From assembly GCA_024637395.1 (NCBI GenBank), contig JAGXFG010000007.1, positions 1 through 34,701 of the forward strand: a DNA stretch of 34,701 nt. Reading direction: 5' to 3'. Below the pieces are notes generated by a model. The model was not told the DNA's origin and made no database searches. It was given only the letters and a program-made list of their open reading frames with translations. This DNA is from Burkholderiaceae bacterium. Its GTDB lineage: Bacteria; Pseudomonadota; Gammaproteobacteria; Burkholderiales; Burkholderiaceae_E. Both the position numbers and the translations under genes were made by a program. Positions 30,900-34,701 of this stretch are shown here, piece by piece. The first letter of the stretch is position 1, and every line of letters begins with the position of its first letter.

Positions 30900-32744
30900 T
30901 CAGAGCGGCCACACCCACAGCAGCATCGGGATGCTCACCGTCGCCACGATGATTTCCATCGGCACGCCCAGCCGCCAGTAGTCGCCGAAGCGAAAGCCGC
31001 CCGGCCCCAGGATCAGGGTGTTGTTCTGGTGCCCGATCGGCGTCAGGAACGCGCACGAGGCGCCGATCGCCACCGCCATCAGGAAGGCATCGACACTGAC
31101 CCCGAGCTGGGCGGCAGTGCTCATCGCGAGCGGACACATCACCGCCGCGGTGGCCGCGTTGTTCATGAAGTCCGACAGCGTCATCGTGACCACCAGGATC
31201 AGTGCCAGCGCGATCACCGGATGTCCGGCGCCGAGGGCGTCGAGCAGGCCCGTGGCCAGCAGGTCGGCGGTGCCGGTGGTCGACATCGCGCCGGCCACCG
31301 GAATCAGCGCCGCCAGCAGCACCACCACCGGCCAGTCGATCGCCTCGTAGACCTTGCGCAGCGGCATGATGCGCAGCGCCATGAACAGCAGCACGCCAGC
31401 GGCGAAGGAAATCGCCGCCGGCAGCCAGCCGAAGGCCGCGCCGGCCACTGCCAGCGCCATCACCAGCATCGCCAGCACCGACTTGCGCTTGTCGGGGATG
31501 TTCAGCGGGCGCTGGGCCAGCGGCACGCAGCCGAAGGCGCTCGCGAACCCGGAGAGCGCATCGGGTGGACCCTGCATCAGCAGCACGTCGCCGGCCGCCA
31601 TCACGGTCGTGCGCAGCCGCTTGATCGAGCGCCGGCCCTGGCGCGAAACCGCCAGCAGGTTGAGCCCATGGATGCTGCGCAGGTGCAGGCCGGTGGCGCT
31701 GCGCCCGATCGCGGCGGCGCCGGGCAGCACCACCATCTCCTGGACGATGATCTCGCCGGTATCGGTCTTGCGTTTCTCGTCTTCGTCGGCGCGCTCGACC
31801 TTCGCTGAGCCCTGCTTGCCCGCGTCCTCGTCGGATTTCTCTTCGGCGGCGTGCGGCACCGCCTCCTCGAGCTTCAGTCCGAGCGAGGACATCACGCTGG
31901 CGAGAGCGTCGGGCTCGGCCTTGATCAGCAGGATGTCGCCCGACTGCAGTCGCCGGCCAAGGTTGGGGGTGATCACGCGGGTGTCGCCGCGCACCAGTCC
32001 GACGACCTGGGCGTCGGCATCGCGCAGCGTGCCCTCGAGCTCGCGCAGGGTCTTGCCCTCGGCATCGCTGCCCGCCTCCACCCGCAGCTCGGTGATATAG
32101 GCGCCGAGATCGAAACCGTTATCGTCCGAGCCCTGGCGCGTGGGCACGATGCGCCAGCCGATCAGCACAATGAACAGCACCCCGGTGGCCGCCACCGCGA
32201 AGCCCACCGGCGTGTAGTCGAACATCGCGAAGCTGCCCAGCCCGGTCTGGGCACGAAAGCCGGCTACGATCAGGTTGGGCGGCGTGCCGATAAGCGTCGT
32301 CATGCCGCCGAGAATTGTCCCGAACGCGAGCGGCATCAGGATCTTGCCCGGCGCCATCTTGTGCTTACCGGCCAGCTGGATCGCCACCGGCATCAGCAGC
32401 GCCAGCGCCCCGACGTTGTTCATGAAGGCCGAGAGCACCGCCCCGAGGCCGGTCAGCGCGGCGATCGTGAGCACCGGCCCGCTGGTGGTGGGCAGCGCCG
32501 CGCGCGCCAGCGCGTCGACCGCACCGGTGAGCTGCAAGCCCTGGCTGAGCACCAGCACGCAGGCCACCGTGATCACTGCCGGGTGTCCGAAACCGAGGAA
32601 GGCGTCGCCGGGCCGGATCAGCCCCGCGAACACGCAGGCCAGCAGCGCCGCCACCGCGACGATGTCGTGGCGCCAGCGGCCCCAGAGGAACAATCCGACC
32701 GTCGCCACGAGGATGGCGATGATCGCGATCTGGTCGGGCTTCAT
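30900..32744 (-). CDS. SLC13/DASS-family transporter with two RCK_C (TrkA-C) domains
   Basis: 614-residue inner-membrane transporter. Membrane halves (about 1-200 and 430-614) surround two cytosolic ligand-binding modules. Seen: first half FMNNVGALALLMPVAIQLAG and LIGTPPNLIVAGF; second half DFMNNAATAAVMCPLAMS and PIGHQNNTLILGPGGF, the paired motifs that shape the substrate site in this superfamily. The RCK_C domains cover about 205-290 (LRVEAGSDAEGKTLRELEG) and 325-415 (LHLRSIHGLNLLAVSR). Sulfate, phosphate or dicarboxylate uptake is typical of this architecture; substrate not decidable. Its ATG is 4 bases after the VOC gene's stop, so the two are co-transcribed. Confidence 0.92.
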   Translation of the reverse strand: MKPDQIAIIAILVATVGLFLWGRWRHDIVAVAALLACVFAGLIRPGDAFLGFGHPAVITVACVLVLSQGLQLTGAVDALARAALPTTSGPVLTIAALTGLGAVLSAFMNNVGALALLMPVAIQLAGKHKMAPGKILMPLAFGTILGGMTTLIGTPPNLIVAGFRAQTGLGSFAMFDYTPVGFAVAATGVLFIVLIGWRIVPTRQGSDDNGFDLGAYITELRVEAGSDAEGKTLRELEGTLRDADAQVVGLVRGDTRVITPNLGRRLQSGDILLIKAEPDALASVMSSLGLKLEEAVPHAAEEKSDEDAGKQGSAKVERADEDEKRKTDTGEIIVQEMVVLPGAAAIGRSATGLHLRSIHGLNLLAVSRQGRRSIKRLRTTVMAAGDVLLMQGPPDALSGFASAFGCVPLAQRPLNIPDKRKSVLAMLVMALAVAGAAFGWLPAAISFAAGVLLFMALRIMPLRKVYEAIDWPVVVLLAALIPVAGAMSTTGTADLLATGLLDALGAGHPVIALALILVVTMTLSDFMNNAATAAVMCPLAMSTAAQLGVSVDAFLMAVAIGASCAFLTPIGHQNNTLILGPGGFRFGDYWRLGVPMEIIVATVSIPMLLWVWPL

Positions 32745-32748
32745 CGGG

Positions 32749-33132
32749 CTACGAAACGTAGTTCGAAATTTCGATCAGGTTGTGGTCGGGATCGCGCACA
32801 TAGACCGAACGCAGCGGAGCGCAGGCGCCAGTGCGATCGGCCGGTCCTTCCTCGATCGCAACCTGGGCGCTCCCGAGCTCGGCGATCACCTCGGCGAGCG
32901 GCGTGCTGGCGATTAAGCACAGGTCGCCCGAGCCCGGTGTCGGCGCGAGAGCCTTGGGCTCGAACTCGTGCCCCGCGAGATGGAGGTTGATCTTCTGTTG
33001 ACCGAACACCAGCGCGGTCCGGCCGGAGCCGAAGGTCTCGACCCGGAAGCCGAGCACCGCGCCGTAGAAAGCGCAGGTGCGCTCAATGTCGGCCACAGTC
33101 AGGACGAGATGATCGAGTCGCTCGATATGCAT
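32749..33132 (-). CDS. VOC-superfamily protein (glyoxalase/dioxygenase-like)
   Basis: 127-residue protein with two beta-alpha-beta-beta-beta units. Seen: LDHLVLTVADIERTCAFYGAVLGF at the start, INLHLAG in the middle, and VRDPDHNLIEISNYVS at the end, placing His8, His51 and Glu121 where VOC enzymes bind metal. This short form resembles the uncharacterised YwbC/virulence-type VOC proteins rather than glyoxalase I or fosfomycin-modifying enzymes, which differ in extra motifs. Upstream partner of the SLC13 gene (4-base gap). Activity unknown. Confidence 0.86.
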   Translation of the reverse strand: MHIERLDHLVLTVADIERTCAFYGAVLGFRVETFGSGRTALVFGQQKINLHLAGHEFEPKALAPTPGSGDLCLIASTPLAEVIAELGSAQVAIEEGPADRTGACAPLRSVYVRDPDHNLIEISNYVS

Positions 33133-33230
33133 CTTGGGGGCAGCTCCGCAATGATTGGCGGACCCTGTTTCAGGACCGTTTCATTCACGATGATGCCACA
33201 GCTTCTCGCCACTGCGACCGCGGCAAGCGC

Positions 33231-33674
33231 TCAGGCGCTCGGGGGCGCCGCCAGCCGCCGGCGCAGCAGCCGCATCAGCGCGCCGAGCACCGGCACGTGC
33301 TCGTAGAGCTCCTCGGCGGCGTCCCAGTAGTCGCGGTGCAGCAGCACCAGGCCAGTGTCGTCGAAGCGCAGGTGGGTCACGCCGCGAATCACGATCTCAC
33401 GGCCGCGCAATTGCAGGAAGAAGTCCCAGCCGAGCATCGCCTGGTCGCCCTGGGCGATGGCGGTGGTGATCACGAACCGCGGCGCGGCGACGGTTTCGAA
33501 CATGTGCGAAAAGATCCGCTCGATCGCCGCGATGCCCTGGACCTCGTTGAACGGATCCTTGAAGCGCGCCTGCGGCGCATAGATGTTCGCCAGGTCGGCG
33601 ACCGATTCGGCGCTCAGCGTTTGGTAGAACCGCGCCACGCGCTGCGCCGCGGCGGCGACGTCGAGACTGCTCAT
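33231..33674 (-). CDS. SnoaL/NTF2-like nuclear transport factor 2 family protein
   Basis: 147-residue cone-shaped alpha+beta-barrel protein. ATG 33674 overlaps the SDR stop by 4 bases (ATGA), so the two are translationally coupled; the larger open frame reaching 34055 is antisense to nothing and only reflects the SDR's alternate frame. Seen: VARFYQTLSAESVADLANIY with the pattern APQARFKDPFNEVQGIAAIE typical of SnoaL-like folds, and later VIRGVTHLRFDDTGLVLLHRDYWD. Family members include polyketide cyclases, but small bacterial copies next to SDR and DUF3833 genes are of unknown function. Confidence 0.85.
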   Translation of the reverse strand: MSSLDVAAAAQRVARFYQTLSAESVADLANIYAPQARFKDPFNEVQGIAAIERIFSHMFETVAAPRFVITTAIAQGDQAMLGWDFFLQLRGREIVIRGVTHLRFDDTGLVLLHRDYWDAAEELYEHVPVLGALMRLLRRRLAAPPSA

Positions 33675-34462
33675 CGTTTGGCCGTGGTGCGCCTGACCAG
33701 CGCGAAGTAGGCCCGCCGCGGCAGCCAGCGCATGGCCCGGAGCAGGCAGGTAAAGCGCTTCGGAAAATGGATCTCGAACTTGCCACGCGCGAATCCGGCG
33801 ATGATGGCTGCGGCGGCCTCGTCGGCGCTGATCAGCGCCGGCATCCGGAACTTGTTCCGCGCGGTCAGCGGCGTGGCCACGAATCCCGGACTGACCAGGA
33901 ACACCGAGATGCCACGCGGCTCGAGATCGAGGTAGAGCGACTCGGCGAAATTGATCAGCGCTGCCTTCGATGGCCCGTAAACCGCCGAGCGCGGCAAGCC
34001 GCCGTAGCCGGCGACGCTGCCGACGATGGCGATCGCCCCGGCGCCGCGCTCGCAAAACAGCGGCGTCACCGCGCCGACCCCGTTCATCACCCCGATCAGG
34101 TTGGTTTCGAGCGTCGCGCGGATTCCGGCGTCGGTCAGCTCCCAGGCCCGCTCGGCGCCATAGGTGCCGGCGTTGAGCACCACCAGGTCGATGGCGCCCC
34201 AGCGCGCGACCAGGCTGTCGCGCACCCGGGCGTAATCCGCCGCGCGGGTCACGTCCATCGGCTCGATCAGCGCTCCCGCGCCACAGGCGCTGGCGGCCTC
34301 TCCGAGCCGCTCGGCGCTGCGCGCCGAGAGCGCGAGCAGCGCGCCCTGGGCTGCCAGCTGCCGCGCCAGCGCCGCGCCGATCCCGGTCGAGGCCCCGACG
34401 ATCCAGACGCGCCGCCCGCGCCAGTCGCGCAGCGGCTTGTTGAGCGGCTTGAAGAGGGTCAT
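33671..34462 (-). CDS. Short-chain dehydrogenase/reductase (SDR)
   Basis: 263-residue classical SDR, NAD(P)H-dependent. Seen: cofactor loop VGASTGIGAALARQL (TGxxxGxG, about 22-36), acidic/adenine segment PMDVTRA, LNAGTYGA, and the catalytic residues Asn121, Ser149 (IVGSVAGYGG), Tyr162 and Lys166 (VYGPSKAAL). The C-terminus contains a basic hydrophobic patch (FTCLLRAMRWLPRRAYFALV) that suggests membrane association. ATG 34462 begins MTLFKPLNKPL, 2 bases after the DUF3833 stop; the open frame to 34516 has no better start. Substrate unknown; relatives in this gene context are linked to lipid oxidation responses. Confidence 0.9.
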   Translation of the reverse strand: MTLFKPLNKPLRDWRGRRVWIVGASTGIGAALARQLAAQGALLALSARSAERLGEAASACGAGALIEPMDVTRAADYARVRDSLVARWGAIDLVVLNAGTYGAERAWELTDAGIRATLETNLIGVMNGVGAVTPLFCERGAGAIAIVGSVAGYGGLPRSAVYGPSKAALINFAESLYLDLEPRGISVFLVSPGFVATPLTARNKFRMPALISADEAAAAIIAGFARGKFEIHFPKRFTCLLRAMRWLPRRAYFALVRRTTAKR

Positions 34463-34464
34463 CG

Positions 34465-34701
34465 CTATTTCCGCTTGGAGAAGCTCAGCGTGACGTCGCC
34501 GAGGTGGACGCCCCACTTGCTCATCGCCGAGCGGTTGAGCATCACGCTATCGTCCATCAGGAACATCCAGTCGTCGAAATCGACCTCGTAGACCTTGCCG
34601 TCGACCGGCAGCGCCATCACGTAGCGCCAGCGCAGCGCGTTGCCTGCCGCCTCGCCCTGGGCCACGCCCACGACGTCGTCGGCGCGGCCGGTGTAGCGCC
34701 C
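34465..34701 (-). CDS. DUF3833 lipocalin-like protein (5' end outside window)
   Basis: 79 C-terminal codons of a protein whose start lies beyond the right edge. The sequence GRADDVVGVAQGEAAGNALRW, YVMALPVDGKVYEVDFDDWM, then FLMDDSVMLNRSAMSKWGVHLGDVTLSFSK is the strongly conserved end of the DUF3833 family, small lipoprotein-like proteins found beside cfa, DUF1365 and SDR genes. The GTG at 34671 that begins an apparent reading frame is internal. It leads the SDR-SnoaL genes with a 2-base gap. Function unknown. Confidence 0.85.
   Translation of the reverse strand, partial: GRYTGRADDVVGVAQGEAAGNALRWRYVMALPVDGKVYEVDFDDWMFLMDDSVMLNRSAMSKWGVHLGDVTLSFSKRK

Noticed and set aside
30900-32990. Several long plus-strand open frames antisense to the SLC13 transporter
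   Set aside because: They mirror the transporter's helices as Arg/His/Gln-rich translation, typical of GC-rich antisense frames.
1-34701. tRNA, rRNA, CRISPR arrays, insertion sequences or integrases
   Set aside because: No cloverleaf, spaced repeat array, transposase or integrase reading frame was recognised on either strand.

Overview
The window is dense, high-GC bacterial DNA with strong G/C preference at third codon positions, short intergenic gaps and many 4-bp stop/start overlaps. Protein content points to a proteobacterium, most likely a betaproteobacterium of the Burkholderiales/Rhodocyclales type. Supporting this are a System I cytochrome c maturation operon, two TRAP transporters, a C-terminally extended IF-1 next to a cold-shock gene, and an aminotransferase resembling the Variovorax beta-phenylalanine enzyme. 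Genus cannot be fixed from the sequence alone. No tRNA, rRNA, CRISPR array, insertion sequence or prophage gene was seen, and no gene-free stretch exceeds 300 bases.

Layout. 1-2462 (+): 3' end of a ccm operon (ccmF partial, ccmG, ccmH). 2520-5351 (-): TRAP transporter dctP-dctQ-dctM. 5543-6499 (-): isoaspartyl peptidase/asparaginase, divergent from prfC (6667-8277, +). 8274-8438 (-): remnant of a NhaA Na+/H+ antiporter, wedged between prfC and an MFS transporter gene (8419-9648, -). 9747-11965 (+): serine beta-lactamase-like hydrolase and an ACR3-type arsenite transporter. 12028-20698: a catabolic-looking block made of a PaaK-like CoA ligase (+), a tungsten/molybdenum aldehyde oxidoreductase (-), a flavin reductase and hotdog thioesterase (+), a MarR regulator (-) and a second TRAP system dctP-dctQ-dctM (+). 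20695-22211 (-): EamA exporter, infA, cspA. 22423-24596 (-): SAM methyltransferase and two small heat-shock proteins behind a sigma-32-type promoter. 24890-28132 (+): UDP-glucose dehydrogenase, VanZ-like membrane protein, class III aminotransferase. 28258-30887 (+): dCache-GGDEF diguanylate cyclase, a small frame-disrupted gene, DUF3014 protein. 30900-34701 (-): SLC13/RCK transporter, VOC protein, SnoaL-like protein, SDR, DUF3833 protein (cut by the window edge).

How the genes may work together. The 12-20.7 kb block looks like uptake (TRAP), activation (acyl/aryl-CoA ligase), aldehyde oxidation (AOR), CoA-ester hydrolysis (4HBT-type thioesterase) and local control (MarR with a candidate operator) for an aromatic or other organic acid/aldehyde; the substrate is inference. 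The right edge (SnoaL-SDR-DUF3833) resembles gene sets that travel with cyclopropane/furan fatty-acid and singlet-oxygen response genes, which would lie just outside the window.

Most notable. The aldehyde ferredoxin oxidoreductase carries a C-terminal, MoaD/ThiS-like domain of about 85 residues ending in Gly-Gly, plus an insert beside its Fe-S cysteines. This is a possible fusion of the enzyme to its own sulfur-carrier-like domain. Also worth a second look are the NhaA remnant, the CG-run frameshift after the GGDEF gene, tandem dyads in the ugd leader, tandem 25-bp repeats downstream of AOR, and a putative MarR operator.
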